From a bacterium (GTDB lineage: Bacteria > Chlamydiota > Chlamydiia > Chlamydiales > Rhabdochlamydiaceae): a stretch of DNA of 7,001 bases. Under the pieces are notes generated by a model that worked only from the letters and a program-made list of their open reading frames with translations, ran no database searches and was not told the origin of the DNA. Every line of letters begins with the position of its first letter. Positions within the stretch are counted from its first letter, which is position 1. Of this stretch, positions 1-5,519 are shown one piece after another. A program made the translations under genes and the position numbers. The stretch covers positions 1-7,001 of the forward strand of contig JAKAAD010000050.1 in the NCBI GenBank assembly GCA_021802305.1, in the 5' to 3' direction.

Positions 1-288
1 AAATATACCCGGAGGTAAGGTGAGAAGCTTGTTGCTCGATAGATCAAGCTCCTTTAAATTGTGAAGATTGGAAAATATACCCGGAGGTAAGGTGAGAAGC
101 TCATTGTGCGATAGATCAAGCTCCTTTAAATTGTGAAGATTGGAAAATATACCCGGAGGTAAGGTGAGAAGCTTGTTGCTCGATAGATCAAGCTCCTCTA
201 CATTGTGAAGATTGGAAAATATACCCGAGAGCAAGTTGGTAAGCTCATTGTGCGATAGATTAAGCCACTGCAAATTGGGAAACCAAGA
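1..288 (-). repeat. Tandem 72-bp LRR-coding repeats with A-B-A-B alternation
   Basis: Four in-register units occupy 1-72, 73-144, 145-216 and 217-288. The first three are almost identical and the fourth is diverged. Units 1 and 3 encode LDLSSNKL; units 2 and 4 encode SHNEL at the same place. The underlying bases are the same in each pair (cttgttgctcg at 28-38 and 172-182; ctcattgtgcg at 100-110 and 244-254). Units 1 and 2 differ at only four bases, three of which change residues (Ser to His, Lys to Glu). The array continues past the left edge, so its true copy number is not visible. Confidence 0.95.
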
Positions 289-714
289 AAGAAAGTTTGC
301 TGGAATACCGTCCAATTTTAAATTCTTAAGCTCGAGATTGCGGCAGACCTTTAATTGTTGACGATCTCTTGCCAAGCAACTCTCTAAGCATTGCGTTATG
401 AGAAAATCAACTAGTTGACGTAATAAACCGCTTTCGGAATCGTTCTTACAATCACGCAACATATCAATTGTTTCCCAACTTTCATTTATAATACAGTGTT
501 CTTTTAGATATCTTAATATTTTAAGACTATTCGGACCCTGTTGTTGTTTAAAAATGAATCGTTTATATAGAAAAACAGCAGCTCCAATGCTCGCAAAAGC
601 TGCAAATCCTCGAACAGAAATGAAATTTTTTACGACCACAGCCGCTCTTTTGTTGAAATGCAATGAATAATTTTGTGAAAAAAAAGAACAAAAATTTCTT
701 ACAGGTTCAAGCAT
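1..714 (-). CDS. Leucine-rich-repeat protein, N-terminal part (runs off left edge)
   Basis: The frame is open from an ATG at 714 down to base 1, giving 238 residues; the stop lies outside the window. Residues 1-30 are basic and aromatic. Residues about 31-53 (FISVRGFAAFASIGAAVFLY) form one possible membrane segment. Residues 62-120 are predicted helical and unrecognised. A degenerate LRR at 120-142 is followed by four 24-residue units (143-166, 167-190, 191-214, 215-238) of the pattern LxxLDLSxNxLxxLPxGIFSNLHN. LRR proteins act by protein binding, and in environmental chlamydiae they are candidates for host-facing roles; no partner can be named here. No F-box or catalytic domain is visible. 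The start is uncertain: the frame stays open upstream into the IS remnant, no Shine-Dalgarno precedes the ATG, and a TATAAT sits 7 bases before it, so the message may be leaderless. The gene looks more AT-rich than its neighbours, consistent with an accessory origin. Confidence 0.85.
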   Translation of the reverse strand, partial: MLEPVRNFCSFFSQNYSLHFNKRAAVVVKNFISVRGFAAFASIGAAVFLYKRFIFKQQQGPNSLKILRYLKEHCIINESWETIDMLRDCKNDSESGLLRQLVDFLITQCLESCLARDRQQLKVCRNLELKNLKLDGIPANFLSWFPNLQWLNLSHNELTNLLSGIFSNLHNVEELDLSSNKLLTLPPGIFSNLHNLKELDLSHNELLTLPPGIFSNLHNLKELDLSSNKLLTLPPGIF

Positions 715-721
715 ATGTAAT

Positions 722-751
722 ATTATATCATAAAATGGGCTTTGTTGAAAA
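722..751 (-). promoter_or_regulatory. Putative promoter of the LRR gene, -35 inside the IS end
   Basis: Read on the minus strand, a perfect TATAAT lies at 727-722. Upstream is a T-rich stretch ending in TTTCAA or TTTTCA, at 17 or 18 bp spacing and about 745-751. It matches the -35 consensus in three or four of six positions. The T-rich stretch belongs to the presumed terminus of the insertion-sequence remnant, so this may be a hybrid promoter created by insertion. Predicted initiation falls at about 715, at the ATG itself. The -10 box is convincing; the -35 is weak and the assignment is inferred from sequence alone. Confidence 0.4.
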
Positions 752-792
752 AGTCTCCTCGTGAGGCTTGAGAAAAATCCCCTAAAATAAAG

Positions 793-830
793 AAACTCCT
801 TTGAAGTTAGCAAGACAAACAAAGGAGTTT
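793..830 (+). repeat. 11-bp perfect inverted repeat over the transposase Shine-Dalgarno
   Basis: The arms aaactcctttg (793-803) and caaaggagttt (820-830) are exact reverse complements separated by 16 bases. The right arm contains AAAGGAG (821-827), a near-perfect Shine-Dalgarno for the transposase frame. Folding of a transcript entering from outside would pair the ribosome binding site with the left arm. Several insertion sequences limit transposase translation from read-through transcripts in this way. On the minus strand the stem is followed by a T-rich but broken tract, so a terminator role is possible but weaker. Confidence 0.6.
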
Positions 831-1058
831 TCGATTTAAAATCAAGAAAAACCGACGAGAACACGACGGGCGCATACACAATCGTATAAACGTCGTCCTC
901 CTCTACGAGGAGGGGTGGGCACCCAAAGATATCGCGAGAATTATATTGATGTCGTCGCCCACAACATTGTGATCCAGGAAGATCAGACCTTAAACGGGGA
1001 ATCTACAACTCGTTTTAAGGCTTCATCGATTTTGGGGATTATTTTGGCCGATTTTTGA
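811..1058 (+). pseudogene. IS630-type transposase fragment (frameshifted, truncated)
   Basis: From 811 to 972 one frame follows a TAG at 808-810. It encodes a basic segment and then a helix-turn-helix start: FKIKKNRREHDGRIHNRINV, continuing VLLYEEGWAPKDIARIIL. This matches the N-terminal pattern of IS630-family transposases (DGR.R.RI..VLLY.EGW...IA). The frame hits TGA at 970-972. A second frame, open from about 945 to the TGA at 1056-1058, continues plausible family sequence (IQEDQTLNGESTT at about 972-1010). The break is therefore probably a single-base shift near 940-955. The DDE catalytic domain is absent. AAAGGAG at 821-827 is correctly placed, but the codons that follow (CGA, TTT, AAA, ATC at 832-843) contain no start, so the initiator was lost or was non-canonical. 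The protein cannot be functional. Family assignment is from pattern recall. Confidence 0.65.
988..1020 (-). repeat. Imperfect hairpin just beyond the lnt stop
   Basis: CCTTAAACG (988-996) and CGTTTTAAGG (1011-1020) form a stem of about nine pairs with one bulged base and a 14-base loop, starting 19 bases past the lnt stop. It could stabilise the 3' end of the doxX-lnt transcript. No T-run follows on the minus strand, so it is not a typical intrinsic terminator. It also lies within the transposase remnant. Confidence 0.25.
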
Positions 1059-2703
1059 AATTCCTTGGGTGTAAGAGAATCCATGAACTGAACAGAATGA
1101 GAAATCCCGTGCACCCAAGAATTATGATCCCGATATCTCCGATAAATGCATAGAGCGTCGCATACCGATACTCTGCAATCGTTGTCAGAAGTACACCGCT
1201 TGCACGATCCACATGTGTGCCTTTCTTCCCCAAACGCGCGCCAATTCGTCCTAAACTATCCACCACGGCAGTGATGCCTGTATTGCAAGCACGCAGAAGG
1301 GGAATTCCATTTTCGACCGAACGAACAAGCCCATGAGTAAAGTGCTGTTCTGCAAGGCTTGAAAAAGGAAAAAATCCATCATTCGTGAGATTCACAAAAA
1401 ATCGCGCCCCCTTTTTTGCCATCTTGCGCATGAAAGCAGGAAAGGTCTCTTCGTAACAAATGGATGTTGCAATCGTTTCTAATGGATCGAAATGAGTTCC
1501 TTTTTCGAAAAAGAAATGAATTCCGTAAAACCGCGCAATCCAACGTAACCATGGAAAGGGACGTGCTTCCGCAATGGGAAACAAAATGTTTTTATCATAG
1601 CGTCCGAGTATTCCCTCTTTTCCGACTAAAAATGCAGCATTCGTAAAAAGATGTGTTTCTGGATCTTCATGGATAAGACCCAGAAACACATCGGCGTTGT
1701 ACAAGGATGCAAGGACGCGCGCAAAAAAGAGATTTGTGATGGGTTCATCTTCATCGATTGCAGGAAAATGGGCGAGAACCTCCTCTCCATAATGAGCACT
1801 GAAAAAAGCTCTTGCTATCTGTTGTGAGCATAAAGGTGTCTCAGCTGAAAAAGGAAGAGCCGTCTCGGGGAAAAGGATCATGCCTTGGGAAGATAGCCTG
1901 GAGCTGCTTGAAGAATCGGTTTTGAGCTGCGTTGCATCTTTCTTCCAATTGTTCCGATCCATTCCGCTATTTTTCAATGCATTGATGATACGCCCCCATT
2001 GCACGAACACGTCAAGATAGGATTCGTGCCTTCCCGGCCAAAGAAATTTTTCCTCAGGGAGAAGGCCTGTCTGTACTAGAGCCACATTTTGTTTCGGACT
2101 TTTCTCTAATTGTTTTTTATGAAAATGAACGTGGAAAGCTCCAAAAAGATAAGGAAGAAATGCCATTCCTAACCACAAGCCATGCGCGTACGCCCGTTTA
2201 GCTTGCACTGCGCGCACATTTGTCCAGATTACCCATAAAGAGAGTCCATAGATTCCTAATAACGACGCGCATTGCAATGACCAAATTGTTCCAGTCAGTG
2301 CTAACCCAACGGGATTCCATGGGAACCCGCAGAGAACGTATTGGCGTGCCCATTCAAGAAGTGTCCAACTTGCAGCAAGAGCAAAGGGCGGGGCTATGGG
2401 AACGAGCAACGTAAGCAATCCGAATTGCATCCCCAATACTATTGCAAGAAAGAGAGCAACGAAGATGATGTAAGCACCATGATATTCCGTTGTAAACATC
2501 CAAGAAAGCTGGGCACATTGCACTACGGCAAACCAGAATGTGCTGATCCAAAAGCGCGCTTTCCTTTTGAGGTCTATCGGAAGAATTTTCCAAAAAAGTG
2601 CGTACCCGAAACTTGCTGCACAAATGGAAAATAGCGAGGAACGAGCCGGCTGACCCCATGCAACAACAATAAAACTGCATAGCAGTATGGACAATTTAAT
2701 CAC
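1039..2703 (-). CDS. lnt: Apolipoprotein N-acyltransferase
   Basis: Lnt transfers the third acyl chain from phospholipid to the N-terminal cysteine of diacylated lipoproteins in the inner membrane. The protein has 554 residues from a GTG start at 2703. Hydrophobic segments fill residues 1 to about 190 and include the expected FALAASWTLLEWAR and GFPWNPVGL motifs. The nitrilase-like domain spans about 205-500. The Glu-Lys-Cys triad is visible as Glu280 (FPETALP), Lys371 (GRYDKN) and Cys416 (ATSICYEE), followed by NLTNDGFF and RACNTGITAV. A last membrane helix lies at about 519-544. A hydrophilic Ser-rich insert (about 245-273) precedes the Glu motif. GTG was chosen because it overlaps the doxX-like stop (GTGA), has AAAGAG 8 bases upstream, and because sequence further upstream in this frame is hydrophilic, non-family, and overlaps doxX. 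The C-terminus (NFKNRPK) abuts the IS remnant and may have been altered by it. Confidence 0.95.
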   Translation of the reverse strand: MIKLSILLCSFIVVAWGQPARSSLFSICAASFGYALFWKILPIDLKRKARFWISTFWFAVVQCAQLSWMFTTEYHGAYIIFVALFLAIVLGMQFGLLTLLVPIAPPFALAASWTLLEWARQYVLCGFPWNPVGLALTGTIWSLQCASLLGIYGLSLWVIWTNVRAVQAKRAYAHGLWLGMAFLPYLFGAFHVHFHKKQLEKSPKQNVALVQTGLLPEEKFLWPGRHESYLDVFVQWGRIINALKNSGMDRNNWKKDATQLKTDSSSSSRLSSQGMILFPETALPFSAETPLCSQQIARAFFSAHYGEEVLAHFPAIDEDEPITNLFFARVLASLYNADVFLGLIHEDPETHLFTNAAFLVGKEGILGRYDKNILFPIAEARPFPWLRWIARFYGIHFFFEKGTHFDPLETIATSICYEETFPAFMRKMAKKGARFFVNLTNDGFFPFSSLAEQHFTHGLVRSVENGIPLLRACNTGITAVVDSLGRIGARLGKKGTHVDRASGVLLTTIAEYRYATLYAFIGDIGIIILGCTGFLILFSSWILLHPRNFKNRPK

Positions 2704-3146
2704 GTTCGCGGCTCTTTGCGAGCACCTGTGCCGAAAGCAATAACGAGCAATAATCCACCAATAATGCTGAAATTTTTTAAAAACATGATGAGCTCGAAGA
2801 CTTTCGCTGGTCCTTGAAGAGTCCAAAAATTGTGAAACATAACCGATGCAAGTGCCGTAAAAATAAGGAGTAAAAAAGCTCCCCACCGCACTTTGAATCC
2901 AAGGATGAGAAGGAGACCTCCAAGGAGTTGAAAGATAATTCCAACGACGAGAACGGCAGCGCTCCAATCAATGGCAACTTCGATAGGAGCCTCTTTCCAA
3001 TTACCCATTCCCCATACAAGCCATTCTGTGAATACGCGCATCACTTCTAATTGCGCTTCGCGAAAATGAATGATTTGCGTCACCCCCGAAATGATAAAAA
3101 TTGCACTAAGGCAGAACCGACCAAGAAAAGCAATCATCTTCGACAT
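2700..3146 (-). CDS. DoxX-family small membrane protein
   Basis: A 148-residue protein with four predicted membrane helices at about 4-27, 60-84, 88-105 and 120-143. DoxX-like features are RFCLSAIFIISGVTQI in helix 1, FHNFW at 104-108 after helix 3, and MFLKNFSIIGGLLL (121-134) in helix 4. DoxX-family proteins sit in the cytoplasmic membrane; some are linked to quinone or thiol redox chemistry, but no specific reaction can be assigned here. The ATG at 3146 is preferred because GAGG (3162-3159) lies 12 bases upstream. An upstream TTG at 3164 has no ribosome binding site, and an ATG at 3137 is also possible. Its TGA overlaps the lnt GTG by four bases, so the two are probably translated from one message by coupling. 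A link to lipoprotein maturation is only suggested by that arrangement. Confidence 0.85.
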   Translation of the reverse strand: MSKMIAFLGRFCLSAIFIISGVTQIIHFREAQLEVMRVFTEWLVWGMGNWKEAPIEVAIDWSAAVLVVGIIFQLLGGLLLILGFKVRWGAFLLLIFTALASVMFHNFWTLQGPAKVFELIMFLKNFSIIGGLLLVIAFGTGARKEPRT

Positions 3147-3265
3147 ACAAGAAAGATACCTCAACTTTGTCCATTTTTGACGCGCTAGTTGCTATAGCTT
3201 CCTGTACGTGCAAAAAAAATAATTGAAGCACGAATGCATATCTGCAGCGCTTCTATTCACAAAAA

Positions 3266-3294
3266 TGTACAAAGTCGAGGGCACTAATTATAAT
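3266..3294 (+). promoter_or_regulatory. Promoter of the methyltransferase operon, likely leaderless
   Basis: TGTACA (3266-3271, four of six consensus matches) and a perfect TATAAT (3289-3294) are separated by exactly 17 bp. Initiation about seven bases past the -10 falls at 3301, the A of the ATG, which implies a leaderless mRNA. No Shine-Dalgarno lies in the usual window; the nearest, GAGG at 3277-3280, is 20 bases away and would be upstream of the transcript start. Confidence 0.5.
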
Positions 3295-3300
3295 TAGTGC
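3281..3300. promoter_or_regulatory. Perfect 20-bp palindrome, candidate operator
   Basis: Bases 3281-3290 (gcactaatta) and 3291-3300 (taattagtgc) are exact reverse complements with no spacer. The palindrome encloses the TATAAT box on both strands and ends at the base before the ATG at 3301. A dimeric repressor bound here would block the promoter. Alternatively, if transcripts begin upstream, the RNA hairpin would sit directly against the start codon. The binding factor is unknown. The site does not match CIRCE, which has 9-bp arms and a spacer. Confidence 0.6.
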
Positions 3301-4470
3301 ATGCGACCATTTAGAGAACACCATATTTTACAGATCTTAGATCGTTTCGATAAAGAGCTCTCAAGCAATCGAAGTATACCTCTTGATCTTTTTTTGAAAA
3401 CGCATTTTCGAAAAAATAAGGCGATCGGTTCTAACGATCGCAAATCGATCGCAGATAGTATTTACGGGATAATGCGCTGGAAAGGTTTGCTCGATCACCT
3501 TGCAAATTCCGGTGAGGCCTCCTGGGAAGAGCGCGTTGCTCTCTATCAACGCATTTCTCCCAAAACATTTTTAGAACAAACAGCAATTCCTCCGCATATA
3601 CGCGTGAGTTTTCCACACTGGCTATTTTCTCTTTTAGAAAAACGCTTGTCGACGCAGGAAGCGATCGCCCTTTGTACAACTTGCAATGAAAAGGCCCCTT
3701 TTACTATTCGCGCCAATGGCTTGAAGACTTCCCGAGAAGCTCTTCTCGAAAAACTGGGTAAAAAATGGTCTGTCTCTCCTTGTGTACACGCTCCCTTTGG
3801 CATCACCTTTTCGGAACATGTGCATTTTAGTTCTATCCCTCTCTATCAACAAGGACTCTTTGAAGTGCAAGATGAAGGAAGCCAGCTGATTGCAGAACTT
3901 ATACAAGCGTCCCCCAAAGGGCACGTTCTAGACTACTGTGCGGGCTCGGGAGGCAAATCCCTAGCCATTGCTCCAAAAATGCAAGGCCGCGGACAGCTTT
4001 TTTTGCACGACATTCGCCCCCGCATTCTCCAACAAGCCAAAGAACGATTGCGTCGCGCCGGTGTGCAACATGTGCAATTTCTTTCTCCTGCGCATATGCG
4101 CAGATGGACATCTAAAATGGATTGGGTCTTGGTCGATGTCCCTTGCTCAGGAACCGGCACTTTGCGAAGAAATCCCGAAAGAAAGTGGTGGCTGCACCAA
4201 GAGTTGTTGCATCAATTTATTCAAAAGCAAAGAGAAATTTTTAAAGAAGCCTATTCATTCTTAAAACCAGGAGGACACATCGTCTATGCAACTTGCAGTA
4301 TTTTAGCCGAAGAAAATGAAGAACAAGCAAGATGGTTTGAAGCCCATTTTCCCTTAGAACGCATCGGCACTCCCTTTTCTTCTTTTCCTCAATCTGGAGG
4401 AATGGATGGCTTCTTTGGAATTGTTTGGAAGGACAAAAGCGATTATTATAGACAGCGATGTTCTTTTTGA
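3301..4470 (+). CDS. RsmB/NOP2/Sun (Fmu) family rRNA cytosine-5 methyltransferase
   Basis: A 389-residue SAM-dependent RNA m5C methyltransferase. The C-terminal Rossmann domain (about 185-389) shows VQDEGSQL (189-196), the SAM motif DYCAGSGGKS (211-220), acidic Asp237, DVPCSGTGTLRRNPE (279-293) and YATCSILAEENE (329-340). Cys332 of TCS is the expected nucleophile and Cys282 of PCS the releasing cysteine. The N-terminal 130 residues resemble the small helical domain ahead of the catalytic part in RsmB (DRKSIADSIYGIMR) but are shorter than a full NusB-like domain. The likely substrate is 16S rRNA, as for RsmB; the exact base cannot be read from sequence. The ATG at 3301 fits because family similarity begins within the first 15 residues and the next Met is at 58. 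Its 3' end overlaps the next gene by 13 bases. Confidence 0.92.
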   Translation: MRPFREHHILQILDRFDKELSSNRSIPLDLFLKTHFRKNKAIGSNDRKSIADSIYGIMRWKGLLDHLANSGEASWEERVALYQRISPKTFLEQTAIPPHIRVSFPHWLFSLLEKRLSTQEAIALCTTCNEKAPFTIRANGLKTSREALLEKLGKKWSVSPCVHAPFGITFSEHVHFSSIPLYQQGLFEVQDEGSQLIAELIQASPKGHVLDYCAGSGGKSLAIAPKMQGRGQLFLHDIRPRILQQAKERLRRAGVQHVQFLSPAHMRRWTSKMDWVLVDVPCSGTGTLRRNPERKWWLHQELLHQFIQKQREIFKEAYSFLKPGGHIVYATCSILAEENEEQARWFEAHFPLERIGTPFSSFPQSGGMDGFFGIVWKDKSDYYRQRCSF

Positions 4471-5519
4471 TCTCAGTTCTAGTATCGCTTTTCCTGTTTC
4501 CGCTTCATGCGGAAGAACCAGATCTTCCTGCCCAAGATCTTGTTCTTCTCGACGTGCCTCAAGAACTCGTTGTGAACAATCGAATTCTCGCTTTTGTCGA
4601 AGGGAAAAGTATCACTGTATGGGATGTCATGAAATCGATGGACTTTTTTATCCATCAACAAAACCCTCAAGCATTCGCTTCTTCTCCTGCGCGCTTTCAA
4701 TTTTACACAATGTATTGGAAGCAATTTCTTTGGGAACTCATTGATCGAGAACTCATGCTCAGCGATGCAAAACGAATGAAGGTCACCGTATCTGACGCAG
4801 ACGTGCGCGAAGAAATTTTGCACCGTTTTGGCCCTAACACCATGCACGTATGCGACACCATGGATATGCCTTACAAAGAAGTAAAACAAGCGATTCACGA
4901 TGAAATGATTGTCCAACGAATGCTTTGGATACGCGTCCACTCGAAAGCCCTTGCAAGCATTGGCCCGCAAGCCATGGCAAATGCGTATGAGACGTACTGT
5001 AAAGAGCACCCTGCAAATCTGAAATGGATCTACCAAGTACTATCGATTCGCTCCCCGGAAGAAATGGCCAGCGAAGCTCTTGCACAACGCATGTTTGCTT
5101 TGCTTCATCAAGAAAAGACGAATCCTCAAGAGCTGGTACGCCAGATACAAGAAGAACACTCTAATGCTCGCGTACAGCTATCTGCCGAATATCAAGTAGA
5201 GGATAGAGAACTTTCGCAGATGCACAAAGAAGTCCTTCAAACTCTCCATGCAGGAGAATATAGTCGGCCTATCCTTCAAAAGAGTCGAGGTAAGGATGAA
5301 AAAGTCCATCGCATTTTTTTCCTGAAAGAGCGCATTCAAACGAGCCTGCCCTCTTTTGAAGAGATGGCCGAAAAAGTGTATGTGAACCTTCTTCAAGAAA
5401 GGTATGCAAAGGAAAAAGCGCAATACATTGCTCGATTGCGAGAACGTCATAGCTTTGATCAAAAGCAATTGCTCTTCCCCGAAAATTTTCAGCCCTTTTC
5501 CTTAAGAGATTCCCATTAA
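4458..5519 (+). CDS. SurA-like periplasmic chaperone / PpiC-related protein
   Basis: A 353-residue exported protein. Residues 1-18 are a signal peptide with a hydrophobic core and a PLHA cleavage site before EEPDLP; it lacks the usual positive N-region. Residues 40-165 match the SurA N-terminal chaperone domain (VNNRILAFVEGKSITVWDV, then WELIDRELMLSDAKRMKVTV). Residues about 188-295 occupy the place of a parvulin prolyl-isomerase domain (WIYQVLSIRSPEEM..., LHAGEYSRPILQ) but are diverged, so isomerase activity is doubtful. Residues 296-353 are helical and charged, like the C-terminal helix that completes the SurA core. The likely role is escorting outer-membrane proteins across the periplasm. 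The start is fixed by an in-frame TAG at 4449-4451 and by the signal peptide. No strong ribosome binding site precedes it, so translation is probably coupled to the methyltransferase, which it overlaps by 13 bases. Confidence 0.8.
   Translation: MFFLISVLVSLFLFPLHAEEPDLPAQDLVLLDVPQELVVNNRILAFVEGKSITVWDVMKSMDFFIHQQNPQAFASSPARFQFYTMYWKQFLWELIDRELMLSDAKRMKVTVSDADVREEILHRFGPNTMHVCDTMDMPYKEVKQAIHDEMIVQRMLWIRVHSKALASIGPQAMANAYETYCKEHPANLKWIYQVLSIRSPEEMASEALAQRMFALLHQEKTNPQELVRQIQEEHSNARVQLSAEYQVEDRELSQMHKEVLQTLHAGEYSRPILQKSRGKDEKVHRIFFLKERIQTSLPSFEEMAEKVYVNLLQERYAKEKAQYIARLRERHSFDQKQLLFPENFQPFSLRDSH
5504..5508 (+). promoter_or_regulatory. Shine-Dalgarno that decides the ksgA start
   Basis: AAGAG at 5504-5508 lies six bases before an ATT at 5515, ideal spacing for initiation. 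An in-frame TAA at 5503-5505 overlaps this site and rules out any start further upstream. Only GAG, ATT and CCC codons lie between that stop and 5515. Confidence 0.5.

Larger units (their letters stand above)
737..1038 (+). mobile_element. Insertion-sequence remnant, left end plus 5' transposase fragment
   Basis: This gene-free stretch between the LRR gene and lnt is explained by a decayed insertion sequence. It begins with gggctttgttgaaaaagtc (737-755), which looks like a transposon terminal repeat. It then has an 11-bp inverted repeat (793-803 and 820-830) around the presumed ribosome binding site, then the 5' part of an IS630-type transposase frame. No matching right-end repeat (starting gactttttcaac) occurs downstream, and the transposase homology ends near the 3' end of lnt. 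The element has therefore lost most of its body and its right end. The left boundary is inferred from the look of the terminus. The right boundary is uncertain and could lie anywhere from about 1000 to 1040. Confidence 0.55.
3147..3300. other. Divergent intergenic region
   Basis: This 154-bp gap separates the leftward doxX-lnt operon from the rightward methyltransferase-chaperone-ksgA operon and must hold both promoters. The right end carries the palindrome and promoter described separately. For the leftward operon the choices are weak: the mirrored TATAAT at 3292-3287, which would give a leader of about 135 bases, or the TATAGC at about 3196-3191. An A8 run sits at 3212-3219. No tRNA or small-RNA fold is evident. 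Confidence 0.6.

Noticed and set aside
897..913. Inverted repeat CCTCCTC-TAC-GAGGAGG
   Set aside because: It encodes LLYEEG of the transposase helix-turn-helix region; a 7-bp stem in coding sequence with a codon-sized loop is probably coincidence.
2704..2967. An extra 88 residues at the N-terminus of Lnt (ATG at 2967)
   Set aside because: This stretch is the doxX-like gene read out of frame; it is hydrophilic and basic, unlike an Lnt first helix, and a well-placed GTG at 2703 overlaps the doxX-like stop.
3147..3164. TTG at 3164 as the doxX-like start
   Set aside because: It has no upstream ribosome binding site and overlaps the TTGAGG that can serve the ATG at 3146.
3207..3232. Short stem CGTGC/GCACG around an A8 run as a terminator or small RNA
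   Set aside because: Only 5 bp with a 16-base loop that itself contains the A/T run; no plausible upstream transcript ends here.
3281..3300. CIRCE heat-shock operator
   Set aside because: CIRCE has TTAGCACTC and GAGTGCTAA arms with a 9-base spacer; this palindrome has no spacer and different arms, and no heat-shock gene follows.
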